Part shown: piece after piece, positions 1-8,665 of the stretch
Position numbering within the stretch: the first letter of the stretch is position 1
How the letters are laid out: each line of letters begins with the position of its first letter
Assembly (NCBI GenBank): GCA_031406155.1
Contig: JANOGW010000101.1
Span: 16,424-80,423, forward strand
DNA from: JACMNW01 sp031406155
GTDB lineage: Bacteria; Pseudomonadota; Alphaproteobacteria; Rhodobacterales; Rhodobacteraceae
DNA: 64,000 nt
Direction of reading: 5' to 3'
Notes under the pieces: generated by a model
What the model saw: only the letters and a program-made list of their open reading frames with translations
Databases searched by the model: none
Told to the model about the DNA's origin: nothing
Program-made: the position numbers and the translations under genes

Positions 1-1
1 C

Positions 2-754
2 GATGGGCGCGCTGCCGAGTTCGGCTTTACGAGCGTTGGTGTGATCGAGCCTGCGATGACGGTTGGATCGGGTGGTCTGTCGGGGCTGACGTTGAATGGA
101 TTGCCGATTGCAACATCCGGCCCCTACAGCACCATTTCCGGAGGCACCCTTGCGGCCAATTTTGCGATCCGTGATGACCTGGCCCCTGCAGCGCAGACCC
201 GGCTTGACGCTGTCGCGCGCGATCTGGTGGGCCGGTTCAACGGCCTTGATACGACAGTTGGCCTTGGTGATCCGGGGCTTTTTACCGACGCCGGGGCCGC
301 GTTCCTGCCCGCCGACGAGTTGGGCCTTGCGCAACGCCTGCGCCTGAACGCCGCCGCCGACCCGCAGCAGGGCGGTCAATTGTGGCGGTTGCGCGATGGG
401 TTGGGGGCGCCGGCCTCTGGCCCAAGCGGCAATTCATCCTTGCTAAGTGCGCTACATGCCGCGCTGACCACACGGCAACCGCAGGTTTCCGGCGATTTCC
501 CGCCCGGAGCGCGAAGCTTTGCCACCCTGAACGCCGACATGCTGTCCGCCGTTGGCACGGCACGGCTTTCGGCGGACAGCGAGGCCAGTTTTGCGGCTGC
601 AAGGTCTGAAGGGTTGAAGGTGCAGGAATTGCAGGGCGGCGTCGATACCGACCGCGAACTGCAGGACCTGCTGCAAATAGAAAAGGCGTATGCGGCCAAT
701 GCGAAGGTTATTCAGACGGTTGACGCAATGCTTGATCTGTTGCTGGGGATATAA
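2..754 (+). CDS. flgK: Flagellar hook-associated protein 1 FlgK, C-terminal part (5' end outside window)
   Basis: The reading frame is open from the first bases of the window, so only about the last 250 residues are present. FlgK is the first hook-filament junction protein and is exported through the hook. The C-terminus has the family's terminal helix (IEKAYAANAKVIQTVDAML), which packs into the rod/hook D0 coiled coil. The gene stops 3 bases before flgL, as is usual for flgK-flgL pairs. The apparent methionine near position 56 is internal, not the start. No frameshift is visible in the part present. Confidence 0.9.
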   Translation, partial: DGRAAEFGFTSVGVIEPAMTVGSGGLSGLTLNGLPIATSGPYSTISGGTLAANFAIRDDLAPAAQTRLDAVARDLVGRFNGLDTTVGLGDPGLFTDAGAAFLPADELGLAQRLRLNAAADPQQGGQLWRLRDGLGAPASGPSGNSSLLSALHAALTTRQPQVSGDFPPGARSFATLNADMLSAVGTARLSADSEASFAAARSEGLKVQELQGGVDTDRELQDLLQIEKAYAANAKVIQTVDAMLDLLLGI

Positions 755-757
755 TCC

Positions 758-1762
758 ATGTCAATGATATCATTGGGCGATCTGGCGCAGTCGTTCATGC
801 TGCGGCGACAGAACACTGACCTAAAGTCCGATCTGCAGCGCTTGACGACCGAACTTTCCACCGGCAATGCCGCCGATCTGGGGCGGCATGTCGGCGGGGA
901 CTATTCACCGCTTGCCGGCATCGATGCGTCCCTTTCGCGCTTGCAGGGTTTCAAAGCGACCACATCGGAGGCCGCCCTGCTAAGCGGCGCCATGCAAACC
1001 GTGCTAAGCACTGTCGAGGGCATGGCCAGCAGTCTTGGGCCCACCTTGCTTGCGGCGTCTAGTGCGGCCAGCACCGCGCAAGTCAATGCGGTTGGCGCAG
1101 AGGCACGCCAAAAACTGGGAACCGCTATTGCGCTGTTCAACACAGATATCAGCGGGCGCGCGCTTTTTGCGGGCATGGCCACCGACGCGAATGCCGTGGT
1201 CGATACCGAAACCCTGCTAGCAACGCTTGAGACGGAAATTGCCGGCGCAACCTCGGCCTCTGATATCGCCACCCGCGTTTCGGCATGGTTTGCGGCGGCA
1301 ACCGGGTATGCGGCGACGGGCTATCTGGGCAGCGCACCTCTTTCGCCGACGATGATAGCCCCCGGCGAGACGGCTGATCTTGGCTTTACCGCCGGGGATG
1401 CGAGTATCCGCGATACGCTGAAAGGTCTTGCCTTGGCGGCATTGCTGGACCGTGGTGCATTGGCGGGCAATGCCACGGGGCGTGCCGAACTGGCGCGCCG
1501 TGCGGGTGAAAGCCTGATCAACAGCCAGTCTAGCCGCACCGATATGGCGGCACGCCTTGGCACTGCCGAGGGGCAGATCGATGCGGCGTCGGCGCGCAAC
1601 AGCGCCGAAGTGTCATCGCTGCAGATTGCCCGCAACGGGATTACAGCGGTTGACCCTTATGAGACCGCATCCCGGCTGGAGGCGACGCGCCAACAGCTTG
1701 AAACGCTTTATGCCTTAACCGCGCGTATCTCGCGCCTGAGCCTGGTGGATTTCCTGCGATGA
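758..1762 (+). CDS. flgL: Flagellar hook-associated protein 3 FlgL (flagellin-like)
   Basis: The product has 334 residues with flagellin-like ends: an N-terminal heptad helix (about residues 5-60, with QNTDLKSDLQRLTTELSTG) and a C-terminal helix (about 290-334). It forms the second junction layer between hook and filament. It follows flgK by 3 bp and its stop overlaps the flgI start as ATGA, so flgK-flgL-flgI are probably translated from one mRNA. FlgL is preferred over a second flagellin because of this position and because a separate flagellin gene lies at 23670-24875. Confidence 0.9.
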   Translation: MSMISLGDLAQSFMLRRQNTDLKSDLQRLTTELSTGNAADLGRHVGGDYSPLAGIDASLSRLQGFKATTSEAALLSGAMQTVLSTVEGMASSLGPTLLAASSAASTAQVNAVGAEARQKLGTAIALFNTDISGRALFAGMATDANAVVDTETLLATLETEIAGATSASDIATRVSAWFAAATGYAATGYLGSAPLSPTMIAPGETADLGFTAGDASIRDTLKGLALAALLDRGALAGNATGRAELARRAGESLINSQSSRTDMAARLGTAEGQIDAASARNSAEVSSLQIARNGITAVDPYETASRLEATRQQLETLYALTARISRLSLVDFLR

Positions 1763-2853
1763 TCCGATTTCTGATCTGTTTTCTATGTATGGCCTTGCCC
1801 GCCACAGCCGGTCCGATCCGGATCAAGGATCTAGTCGAATTTGACGGGGTGCGCGGCAATGATCTGGTGGGCTACGGCCTTGTGGTGGGCCTCAACGGCA
1901 CGGGGGATGGGTTGCGAAATGCGCCCTTCACGGAAGAGATCATGTCGAACCTGCTGGAACGGCTGGGCGTCAACGTGGCAGGCGAAGAGTATCGCCCGAA
2001 AAACGTGGCCGCCGTCTTTGTGACCGCGACCCTGCCCGCCTTTGCCCGCGCGGGGGGGCGCATCGACATCACCGTTTCCGCCATCGGCGATTCCAAAAGC
2101 CTGCTGGGCGGGACGCTGGTCATGACGCCGCTGAATGGTGCGGACGGCCAGATCTACGCCGTGGCACAGGGCACCATCATTGCCGGGGGCATTTCGGCGG
2201 AAGGCGATGCCGCACGGGTGGTGCAAGGGGTGCCGACTGCGGGCACGATCCCGTCGGGCGCCCGGGTGGAGCGGGAGGTCGAGTTTGATTTCACTTCGCT
2301 ATTGTCGATTCGGATGGCGCTTCGGACACCGGATTTCACCACTGCCGGGCGCATCGAGACGGCGATAAATGCGGATTTTGGCGGCCCCGTCGCAACCATG
2401 CTGGATGCAGGGACAGTGGCCATTGACCTTGCCGCCGCCCGGATGGCATCGCCGGCACATGTGCTGGGGCGGGTCGAAAACATCCGTGTCGAACCCGAGG
2501 CGCGCGCGCGGGTGGTAGTGGATCAGCGATCGGGCACCATCGTGATGGGGGAAGATGTCAGGATCAGCCGCGTCGCCGTGGCACAGGGCAATCTGACTCT
2601 ACGCATCGAAGAGGCCCCGATTGCCGTGCAGCCCAACCCGTTCAGCGAAGGCGAGACGATTGTGCTGCCGCGCACAACCGCGGGGCTTGATGTTGAGCAG
2701 GGCAATGGTCTGGCGGAAATCACCGGGGGCACCAATCTGTCAGAGGTCGTGGCGGGCCTTAACGCGCTGGGTGTAGCCCCCTATGACATGATCGACATTC
2801 TCAAAAGCATCAACGCCGCGGGCGCGCTGCATGCCGAGTTTCTGGTGAATTGA
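1759..2853 (+). CDS. flgI: Flagellar P-ring protein FlgI
   Basis: The product has 364 residues, the usual FlgI length. An N-terminal signal peptide (about residues 1-18, cleaved after ATAG) is followed directly by RIKDLVEFDGVRGNDLVGYG, a hallmark of the family. It assembles in the periplasm around the rod as the P-ring, working with FlgA and FlgH encoded at 16544-17693. It starts within the flgL stop (ATGA overlap) and ends the first plus-strand flagellar operon. A strong hairpin follows. Confidence 0.95.
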   Translation: MIRFLICFLCMALPATAGPIRIKDLVEFDGVRGNDLVGYGLVVGLNGTGDGLRNAPFTEEIMSNLLERLGVNVAGEEYRPKNVAAVFVTATLPAFARAGGRIDITVSAIGDSKSLLGGTLVMTPLNGADGQIYAVAQGTIIAGGISAEGDAARVVQGVPTAGTIPSGARVEREVEFDFTSLLSIRMALRTPDFTTAGRIETAINADFGGPVATMLDAGTVAIDLAAARMASPAHVLGRVENIRVEPEARARVVVDQRSGTIVMGEDVRISRVAVAQGNLTLRIEEAPIAVQPNPFSEGETIVLPRTTAGLDVEQGNGLAEITGGTNLSEVVAGLNALGVAPYDMIDILKSINAAGALHAEFLVN

Positions 2854-2910
2854 CCGGGCTAGCAGGCCTCGCAGGACCACGGCCCGCACGGCAGGACCGA
2901 TATGGAAAGT

Positions 2911-2985
2911 GGCCGATACGGGAAATCGTATCGGCCCCTATCGCTATAACCGGCTGTCATTTCGTAGCGCCCCAGCTTACTGGGG
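2911..2985. terminator. Two hairpins between convergent flgI and fliP
   Basis: The first is a perfect 10-bp stem (GGCCGATACG with its complement, 6-nt loop, 2911-2936). The second is a perfect 6-bp stem (CCCCAG/CTGGGG, 4-nt loop, 2970-2985). They lie between two convergent genes and neither is followed by a long T run. A bidirectional or Rho-assisted terminator is the likely role; this is inferred from position and structure only. Confidence 0.6.
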
Positions 2986-2992
2986 TTGGCCG

Positions 2993-3712
2993 TCAGAAAT
3001 AGCTTCGCACCAACGCCCCTGATATCAGCGACCAGCCGTCTGCTACCACGAAAAAGGCCAGCTTGAAAGGCAATGACACGGCCGCCGGCGGCACCATCAT
3101 CATCCCCATCGACATCAACACTGCCGCCACGACAAGATCGATGATGAGAAACGGCAGAAAGACCAGAAAGCCGATTTCAAACGCGCGCTGCACTTCGCTC
3201 AGCAGGAACGACGGGATCAGCAGGGACAGGGGCGCATCGATCGGCGCACTCACCTCGCCCGGCCGCAAGGATTGCAGCGAAACGAACGTATCTGCATCAA
3301 GCCGGTCTGCCATGAACACACGAAACGGCGCCATTGTCGCCTCGAACGCGGCGGGCAGTTCCAGCGTGCCTTCTGACAGCGGCTGCAACCCTTTGGCCCA
3401 TGCTTCGGTAAACACCGGGTCCATAACGTACCAAGTCAGAAACATCGCAAGGCTGACGATCAGCATGTTCGGCGGCGCCTGCTGCAAGCCGATGGCCTGC
3501 CGCAGGATCGACAAAACCGTGACGATAAAGGGAAAGCATGTCACCATCACCGCAAGACCAGGCACCAGACTAAGCACGGTGATCAGCAGGATCAGTTGCA
3601 CCGAACGCGCCGCAAGGGATCCATCATCACCAAGGTTGAGCGTCAGTTCCTGTGCGCCAGCGGGCCCGGCAAGACCCAGAAGAATGACCGCGATGACAAG
3701 ATGCCGCGTCAA
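2993..3712 (-). CDS. fliP: Flagellar export gate protein FliP
   Basis: The 239-residue membrane protein is a core part of the FliPQR export gate of the flagellar type III secretion system. It has a cleavable signal peptide (residues 1-20, ending PAGAQ) and hydrophobic segments near 40-60, 80-97, 180-205 and 210-235. The motifs VMVTCFPFIVTVLSILRQAIG and the SFLLSEVQRAFEIGF/LPFLIIDLVVA region are typical of FliP. The start is TTG, overlapping the fliN stop in a TTGA arrangement, so translation is probably coupled. It is the last gene of fliF-fliH-fliN-fliP. Confidence 0.95.
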   Translation of the reverse strand: MTRHLVIAVILLGLAGPAGAQELTLNLGDDGSLAARSVQLILLITVLSLVPGLAVMVTCFPFIVTVLSILRQAIGLQQAPPNMLIVSLAMFLTWYVMDPVFTEAWAKGLQPLSEGTLELPAAFEATMAPFRVFMADRLDADTFVSLQSLRPGEVSAPIDAPLSLLIPSFLLSEVQRAFEIGFLVFLPFLIIDLVVAAVLMSMGMMMVPPAAVSLPFKLAFFVVADGWSLISGALVRSYF

Positions 3713-3975
3713 AGCCCGCCCCGCAGATTGGCAACCTCGGTCAGCCGGACGGCCAGTTGGCCCGCCTGATCGCCGTCAAGCTCCTGCAACTCGCCGCGCG
3801 CGATCAGCCTGTCACCGATGTACAGTTCCACCGGGTCATCGACCTTTCGGTCAAGCGGCAACACGGCATCCCGGCCCATGCGCAACAGATCCCTGACCAG
3901 CGGGCGGGCCTTGCCGACGGAGATAGTAATTTCAATGGGAACCTGCGAAAACGGGTTGGCATCTGCATCATCCAT
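3709..3975 (-). CDS. fliN: Flagellar motor switch protein FliN (short form)
   Basis: The 88-residue protein is essentially a single SpoA domain, with ITISVGKARPLVRDLLRMG followed by the beta-rich PVELYIGDRLIARGELQ segment. FliN forms the base of the C-ring and controls rotation and export. The chosen ATG (MDDADANPF) overlaps the fliH end by 8 bp; an in-frame extension to 4101 would lie inside fliH and looks like shadow coding. It is shorter than enterobacterial FliN (about 137 residues) and lacks the N-terminal linker. fliM is not adjacent. Confidence 0.88.
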   Translation of the reverse strand: MDDADANPFSQVPIEITISVGKARPLVRDLLRMGRDAVLPLDRKVDDPVELYIGDRLIARGELQELDGDQAGQLAVRLTEVANLRGGL

Positions 3976-4567
3976 AGCTTTGGTCTTTCTCTGTTGTGTC
4001 GAAAAAATCGCGGACAGCGCGGGTGATTTCGGCGGTTGCATGGTCCAGATCGACGCGCGTCTCGACCTCGCCCATCCGGATATAGACCTGACCTTCGCCA
4101 AGGGTCGGCTCTTCGATCACCGTCAGCGGAAGGCCGGTCGCCTGATCCAGCAGGGTCTCAACCGCCGCACGCGACGCCGGGTTCAGCACCAGCGTCACCG
4201 GCGCATCGGCCATATCATCGGCAATCGGCATCAGAACCTCCAGCGCGACCGAGGCCAGCGCTTCGCGCGCAACTTCGGGCAGCAGCTTGGTGAGAACCTC
4301 GTTCAGCAGCGGTTGCATGGCGCGCAGCACGTGCATCCGGGCTTCCTGAAAGGTGAAGCCAAGGCTTTGCAGATTGCGGGCGAAATCGCTTTTGATCCGG
4401 GTCTGATCGTCCGACTGCGCCGATGCGGCATCGTCCCAGCCGGCGGTATAGCCCTGTTCATAGGCCTGCATGCGGATGTCTTCCAATCTGCCCGCATCCA
4501 TCACGACCGTTGACCGGGCAGCCGGGGCATCGGGGGTTTCAAATACTTCTAACCGCAGGGCGCACAT
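3968..4567 (-). CDS. fliH: Flagellar assembly protein FliH
   Basis: The 199-residue cytoplasmic protein corresponds to FliH, the stator-like regulator that links the FliI ATPase to the export apparatus. An N-terminal region carrying AYEQGYTAGWDDA (residues about 34-46) leads into a helical core and a C-terminal half with GEGQVYIRMGEVETRVDLD, as in FliH/HrpE proteins. The start abuts the fliF stop by one shared base. FliH is divergent in sequence, so the assignment rests on motifs plus its place between fliF and fliN. Confidence 0.8.
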   Translation of the reverse strand: MCALRLEVFETPDAPAARSTVVMDAGRLEDIRMQAYEQGYTAGWDDAASAQSDDQTRIKSDFARNLQSLGFTFQEARMHVLRAMQPLLNEVLTKLLPEVAREALASVALEVLMPIADDMADAPVTLVLNPASRAAVETLLDQATGLPLTVIEEPTLGEGQVYIRMGEVETRVDLDHATAEITRAVRDFFDTTEKDQSYG

Positions 4568-6174
4568 CAGCTTTTCTCCTCTGCGGATTCCATCCAGCCG
4601 CGCAGGATTTCAACGGATTCCGTCTGCCGCTCTTCGATCAGGCGTCGCAAGCGGGCAACGGGGTCGTTTGAAAGTTCCGTCGCCGCATCGGATGAACCGA
4701 CCGAAAACGGTGGCAGACCGGATCCATCATCAATTTCACCGCTCAGCACGCGGGGTGAATTTCTGGCGGCACCGGGCAAGGCAAGGGGCACCGCTTGCCG
4801 CCCGAGTTCGGGCAGACCGCGCGCCTGAGCGGTCAGGATCGGGCGGATCACGAACAGTCCAAGGATCAGCGCCACAATGGTCAGCGCCGCAATCTGGATT
4901 GCAGTCATGATGTTGATGGGGGCGAACAGGGAGAACATGCTTGCCTTGGCCATCGTGCCGGCCTCAGCAACCGGTTCAAACGCCAGGGATTTCAGCGTCA
5001 GCACATCACCGCGCGCGGTATCAAGACCAACGGCAGAGCTAACCAGTTCGCGCAAGGTGGCCAGTTCTTCGTCGGTGCGCGCGGTCCATGTCACGGTGCC
5101 ATCTTCGGCGACGATCTGCTGGCCATCGACCAGAACGGCAACGCTTAACTTGCGGATCGAACCCGGCAGGCTTTGCACTTCGCGGGTGGTTTCGGACACT
5201 TCGAAATTCAGACGCTCGCTGGTTTCGGTGGTCTCGCTTTTGCCATTCGCACCAGCTGCCGCATCGCCGTCAGGCAGGTTCGAGGCGACGGTCACCTCAC
5301 CGCCCGGTTCCGTGCTGGAGCCAGTTTTCTCATTCGTTTCGGAGGAAATCGCCACCCGACCTTGCGGATCGAACCGCCGTTCGATTCTCTTTTCGCTGTC
5401 CGTGACCAGATCCAGCGCAACCTCGACCACGGCGCGGCCGGGGCCGACGCGGGCGGCCAGCATTCGCTCCACATTCGCCCGAATCTCTTGCGCCCGGGTC
5501 TGTGCGTCGCCCCCTGCCATCGCGTCATCGCCGCCGGTATCGATCAGGCCGCCGACCGTGTCGATTACCGCCACATCTTCGGGCAGCAGCCCCGCAACGG
5601 CGGCGGCAACCAGATGCTTGAGCGCATCGGCCTGTGCGGCGGGCAGATTGCCCTGTGCCGTTGTGACCGTAACGCTTGCCGATGGTCGCAGATCACGCCG
5701 GAAAACCTGCGTCGGGGCCTGCGCGATATGCACGCGTGCGGCCTTGATTTGCGGGTTTGCCAGCACGGTGCGTGCAAGTTCGCCCTCTTTCGCGCGCCAG
5801 TAGGCGGCATCGAACATCTGCGATGTGGTCCCAAAGCCGGACAGGCCGTCGAGCAACTCGTAACCCGCCGCCCCCATCGCGGGCAGCCCTTCGGATGCCA
5901 GCGTCATGCGAAGACTGTCGCGCTGCGATGCATCGACATAGATCGAATCACCGCGCACTTCATAGGCAACGCCGCGCTGATCCAATGCCGATACCACTTC
6001 GCCGGCGGCAGCCCCGTCAAGCCCGGCATAGAGCAGCCCCATTCCGGGCGTTCCGGCCATCCGCGCAAGTCCGATGACCGCAAGAAACACCGCAATCGTC
6101 GCGCCCACGATGATCATACGGCGGCGAGCGTCAAAGGATGACCACAGCGATATCAAGTTTTGCACGTTGTTCAT
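4567..6174 (-). CDS. fliF: Flagellar MS-ring protein FliF
   Basis: The 535-residue protein builds the inner-membrane MS-ring. It has a transmembrane helix near residues 21-40, a secretin-like/PrgK-like periplasmic region, a second helix near 425-445 and a cytoplasmic tail. The tail ends in DPVARLRRLIEERQTESVEILRGWM, the region that binds FliG in other bacteria. The start ATG (MNNVQNL) lies about 110 bp from the divergent fliL. fliG normally follows fliF but here fliH follows directly. Confidence 0.95.
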   Translation of the reverse strand: MNNVQNLISLWSSFDARRRMIIVGATIAVFLAVIGLARMAGTPGMGLLYAGLDGAAAGEVVSALDQRGVAYEVRGDSIYVDASQRDSLRMTLASEGLPAMGAAGYELLDGLSGFGTTSQMFDAAYWRAKEGELARTVLANPQIKAARVHIAQAPTQVFRRDLRPSASVTVTTAQGNLPAAQADALKHLVAAAVAGLLPEDVAVIDTVGGLIDTGGDDAMAGGDAQTRAQEIRANVERMLAARVGPGRAVVEVALDLVTDSEKRIERRFDPQGRVAISSETNEKTGSSTEPGGEVTVASNLPDGDAAAGANGKSETTETSERLNFEVSETTREVQSLPGSIRKLSVAVLVDGQQIVAEDGTVTWTARTDEELATLRELVSSAVGLDTARGDVLTLKSLAFEPVAEAGTMAKASMFSLFAPINIMTAIQIAALTIVALILGLFVIRPILTAQARGLPELGRQAVPLALPGAARNSPRVLSGEIDDGSGLPPFSVGSSDAATELSNDPVARLRRLIEERQTESVEILRGWMESAEEKS

Positions 6175-6286
6175 CCGATCCTGAGGCTTCTGCCCGTTCG
6201 AAAATCAGCTTTGCCGCAACTGGCTTAACAATCGGTTAGTGACCTGCGTTCTATATCTGTTCGGGCAATATGATCGGAGGTGGCCC

Positions 6287-6766
6287 TTGGCAGAGCCGGA
6301 CGAAGCGCCCGAGGCGCCAGTAAAGAAGACATCAAAGCTGCCCATGATCATCGGGCTGGCGCTGGCGCTGGCGCTGGGGGGCGCCGGGTTTTATGCCGCG
6401 TTTTCAGGCATGATCCTTGGCGCTGACGGGGAACATGCAGCCGGGGATGAGGTGACTGCCCTGCCCGATATCGCGTTCGTGCCGATCGAGCCGATGGTGG
6501 TGTCGCTTGGGGCCGCCGGGCAAAGCCGTTACCTGCGCTTTACCGCACAGCTGGAAGTGGCGGGCGCCCACACCGCCGATGTGATGCTGCTGCAGCCCCG
6601 CATTCTGGACGTGCTGAACAGCTATTTGCGCGCCGTCGATGTGGCCGAACTGGAAGACCCCTCGGCACTGGTCCGGATCCGCGCTCAGATGCTGCGGCGC
6701 ATTCAGATCGTCACGGGCGAGGGGCGCGTGCGCGACCTGCTGATCGCCGAATTTGTCCTGAACTGA
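6287..6766 (+). CDS. fliL: Flagellar basal body-associated protein FliL (first copy)
   Basis: The start is set at TTG 6287 because a good ribosome binding site (CGGAGG) lies 6 bases upstream; a GTG at 6239 is in frame but has no such site. The 159-residue product has a short charged N-terminus, one transmembrane helix (about residues 19-38) and a periplasmic stomatin-like domain ending VRDLLIAEFVLN. FliL supports stator function around MotA/MotB. A second, shorter FliL is encoded at 16089-16538. It heads the operon that runs to flhB. Confidence 0.88.
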   Translation: MAEPDEAPEAPVKKTSKLPMIIGLALALALGGAGFYAAFSGMILGADGEHAAGDEVTALPDIAFVPIEPMVVSLGAAGQSRYLRFTAQLEVAGAHTADVMLLQPRILDVLNSYLRAVDVAELEDPSALVRIRAQMLRRIQIVTGEGRVRDLLIAEFVLN

Positions 6767-6777
6767 AAAGGTGCCGC

Positions 6778-7167
6778 ATGGAACTGATTGCCGATTTCCT
6801 GATGGTTGCGGGGGCGTTTGGTGCCGCAAGCTATTGTTATGTCCTGTCGGCCCGCCTGAAGCGGTTTTCGACACTGGAAACCGGCATGGGTGGTGCGATT
6901 GCCGTCCTTTCGGCGCAGGTTGATGACATGACCCGTGCGCTTGAACGGGCGAGCGTTGCAGCCAAGGGGTCTGCCAGCGGGCTGGACGCACAGACCGGTC
7001 GGGCGGAGGAGGTTTCGGCGAAGCTGGAGATTTTGCTGGCCTCGATGCATGATCTGCCGGACCCCGGCAGTACTGCCTCCATGGACAGCGATCAGGCGTC
7101 AGGCGAGCGCAAGCTGCGTTTCATGCGCCGCCGCCCTGCCCGCGATGATCTGGAGCCAGCGGAATGA
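6778..7167 (+). CDS. Small membrane-anchored coiled-coil protein of the flagellar cluster
   Basis: The 129-residue product has one N-terminal hydrophobic helix (about residues 4-25), then a short amphipathic/coiled-coil region (about 33-85) and a basic tail (RFMRRRPARDD). I do not recognise a characterised function. The layout resembles small flagellar-cluster proteins of unknown function (possibly the DUF6468 type, not verified). It lies 11 bp after fliL and overlaps motE by 4 bp (ATGA), so co-expression and a stator- or motor-related role are inferred from context only. Confidence 0.7.
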   Translation: MELIADFLMVAGAFGAASYCYVLSARLKRFSTLETGMGGAIAVLSAQVDDMTRALERASVAAKGSASGLDAQTGRAEEVSAKLEILLASMHDLPDPGSTASMDSDQASGERKLRFMRRRPARDDLEPAE

Positions 7168-7730
7168 CCGCGCTGCGCAGGCGCGGTGGCCGAGGCACGC
7201 TAGTGATCCTCGCGTTGCTGTTTGCGTCGTCGGGGGCCATGCGGATGGGCGCGGGAGTAGGCGTTGCCATGGCAAGCGGCCCGGACACTGCCGCATCAGC
7301 GACCGAACCCCTGAATTGCCCCGAACCCCCGATTGCATTGGTCGCAGCCTTGACGGCGCGTGAAGACCACGTCTTGGCGCAGGAAGCGACCCTTGCGGAC
7401 CGCATGGCGGCGCTTGCCCTTGCCGAAAGTGCCATGCAGGCGCGGATGACCGAAATGGTCGCCGTCGAGGCTAAGCTGTCCGAAACACTGGCACTGGCGG
7501 ACGGAGCCGCCGAGGATGATCTGGCACGCCTGACCGCCGTCTATGAGGCGATGAAACCTAAAGACGCCGCAGCCCTGTTCGAAACCATGGCACCGGAATT
7601 TGCCGCGGGCTTTCTCGGCCGCATGCGCGCAGACGCTGCCGCCGCCGTGATGACGGGCCTGTCACCAAAAGCGGCCTACGGGATCAGCGTCCTGCTTGCC
7701 GGGCGAAATGCGCTTGTTCCAAAGGAATGA
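7164..7730 (+). CDS. MotE-like flagellar motility chaperone
   Basis: The 188-residue product has an N-terminal signal anchor or signal peptide (about residues 13-38), a helical/coiled-coil middle (about 65-115) and an MgtE N-domain-like C-terminus with VYEAMKPKDAAALFETM and FLGRMRADAAAAVMTGL. This pattern matches MotE proteins, periplasmic factors that stabilise MotC or the stator in rhizobia. It overlaps the preceding gene by 4 bp and is followed 65 bp later by motA. The family is fairly clear; the exact partner here is not. Confidence 0.75.
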   Translation: MTALRRRGGRGTLVILALLFASSGAMRMGAGVGVAMASGPDTAASATEPLNCPEPPIALVAALTAREDHVLAQEATLADRMAALALAESAMQARMTEMVAVEAKLSETLALADGAAEDDLARLTAVYEAMKPKDAAALFETMAPEFAAGFLGRMRADAAAAVMTGLSPKAAYGISVLLAGRNALVPKE

Positions 7731-7795
7731 AGTGAGGGTTTCTTAACACGGATTTGCGAACCTGCCGCAGCGACAAATTTATTGAGGATCACGAC

Positions 7796-8665
7796 ATGTT
7801 TGGCATGATTGGTATCGTCGTCATCTTCATCACGGTCTTTGGCGGCTATGTGCTGGCCGGGGGCAAGATGGGGATCATCCTGCACGCCCTTCCGTTCGAG
7901 ATGATTATGATCGCCGGCGCGGCCATTGGGGCGTTCTTGCTGTCGAACGACTTGGCCGGCGTCAAACAGACGATGCGGGATGTCGGAAAGGTGTTCAAAG
8001 GCCCGAAGTGGAAACCCGAAGATTACCGCGATCTGTTGTGCCTGCTGTTCGAACTGATCCGGGTCGCGCGCACCAATCCGGTCGCGCTGGAAGAGCACAT
8101 TGAAAACGCACACGCTTCGGCGATTTTCGGGCGTTACCCCAAGATCCAGCACGACCATGAAACGGTGGATCTTATCTGCGATACCTTTCGCGCGGCATCG
8201 ATGAATTATGACGATCCCCATCAGGTTGAAGAGGTGCTGGATAAACGCATGGAAAACAACCACAGTCACGCCCTTCATTCCAGCCATGCCTTGCAAACCA
8301 TGGCCGATGCGCTGCCCGCACTTGGCATTGTTGCGGCGGTTCTAGGGGTGATCAAGACGATGGCATCCATTGACCAGCCGCCCGAAATTCTCGGCAAGAT
8401 GATCGGCGGCGCATTGGTCGGCACCTTCCTCGGGGTGTTTCTGGCCTACGGTCTGGTGGGCCCGTTTGCCGGCCGGGTCAAGGCGGTGGTCGATGATGAC
8501 GGGCATTTCTACCTTTTGATCCGCGAAGTGCTGGTGGCAAACCTGCACAATCATGCGCCCAACATCTGTATCGAGGTTGGCCGGCAGAACACACCACATC
8601 ATGTGCGCCCGACGTTTGGCGATCTGGAGACAGCCCTGCGCGCCCTGAAACAGGAGGCTGCATGA
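7796..8665 (+). CDS. motA: Flagellar motor stator protein MotA
   Basis: The 289-residue inner-membrane stator subunit carries four hydrophobic segments (about residues 3-20, 32-50, 168-190, 202-222). Family motifs include GGYVLAGGKMG near the N-terminus and ADALPALGIVAAVLGVIKTM plus GGALVGTFLGVFLAYGLVGP. It couples ion flow to rotation. The chosen ATG (MFGMIGIV) has GAGGA upstream and matches family N-termini; an upstream in-frame ATG at 7754 would add 14 unlike residues. motB is not adjacent and must lie elsewhere. Confidence 0.95.
   Translation: MFGMIGIVVIFITVFGGYVLAGGKMGIILHALPFEMIMIAGAAIGAFLLSNDLAGVKQTMRDVGKVFKGPKWKPEDYRDLLCLLFELIRVARTNPVALEEHIENAHASAIFGRYPKIQHDHETVDLICDTFRAASMNYDDPHQVEEVLDKRMENNHSHALHSSHALQTMADALPALGIVAAVLGVIKTMASIDQPPEILGKMIGGALVGTFLGVFLAYGLVGPFAGRVKAVVDDDGHFYLLIREVLVANLHNHAPNICIEVGRQNTPHHVRPTFGDLETALRALKQEAA

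Noticed and set aside
4877..6141. Long open frames on the plus strand opposite fliF (up to about 320 codons)
   Set aside because: They are antisense to a clear FliF, have Arg/Ser/Pro-rich or His/Cys-rich shadow composition, and lack ribosome binding sites or domains.
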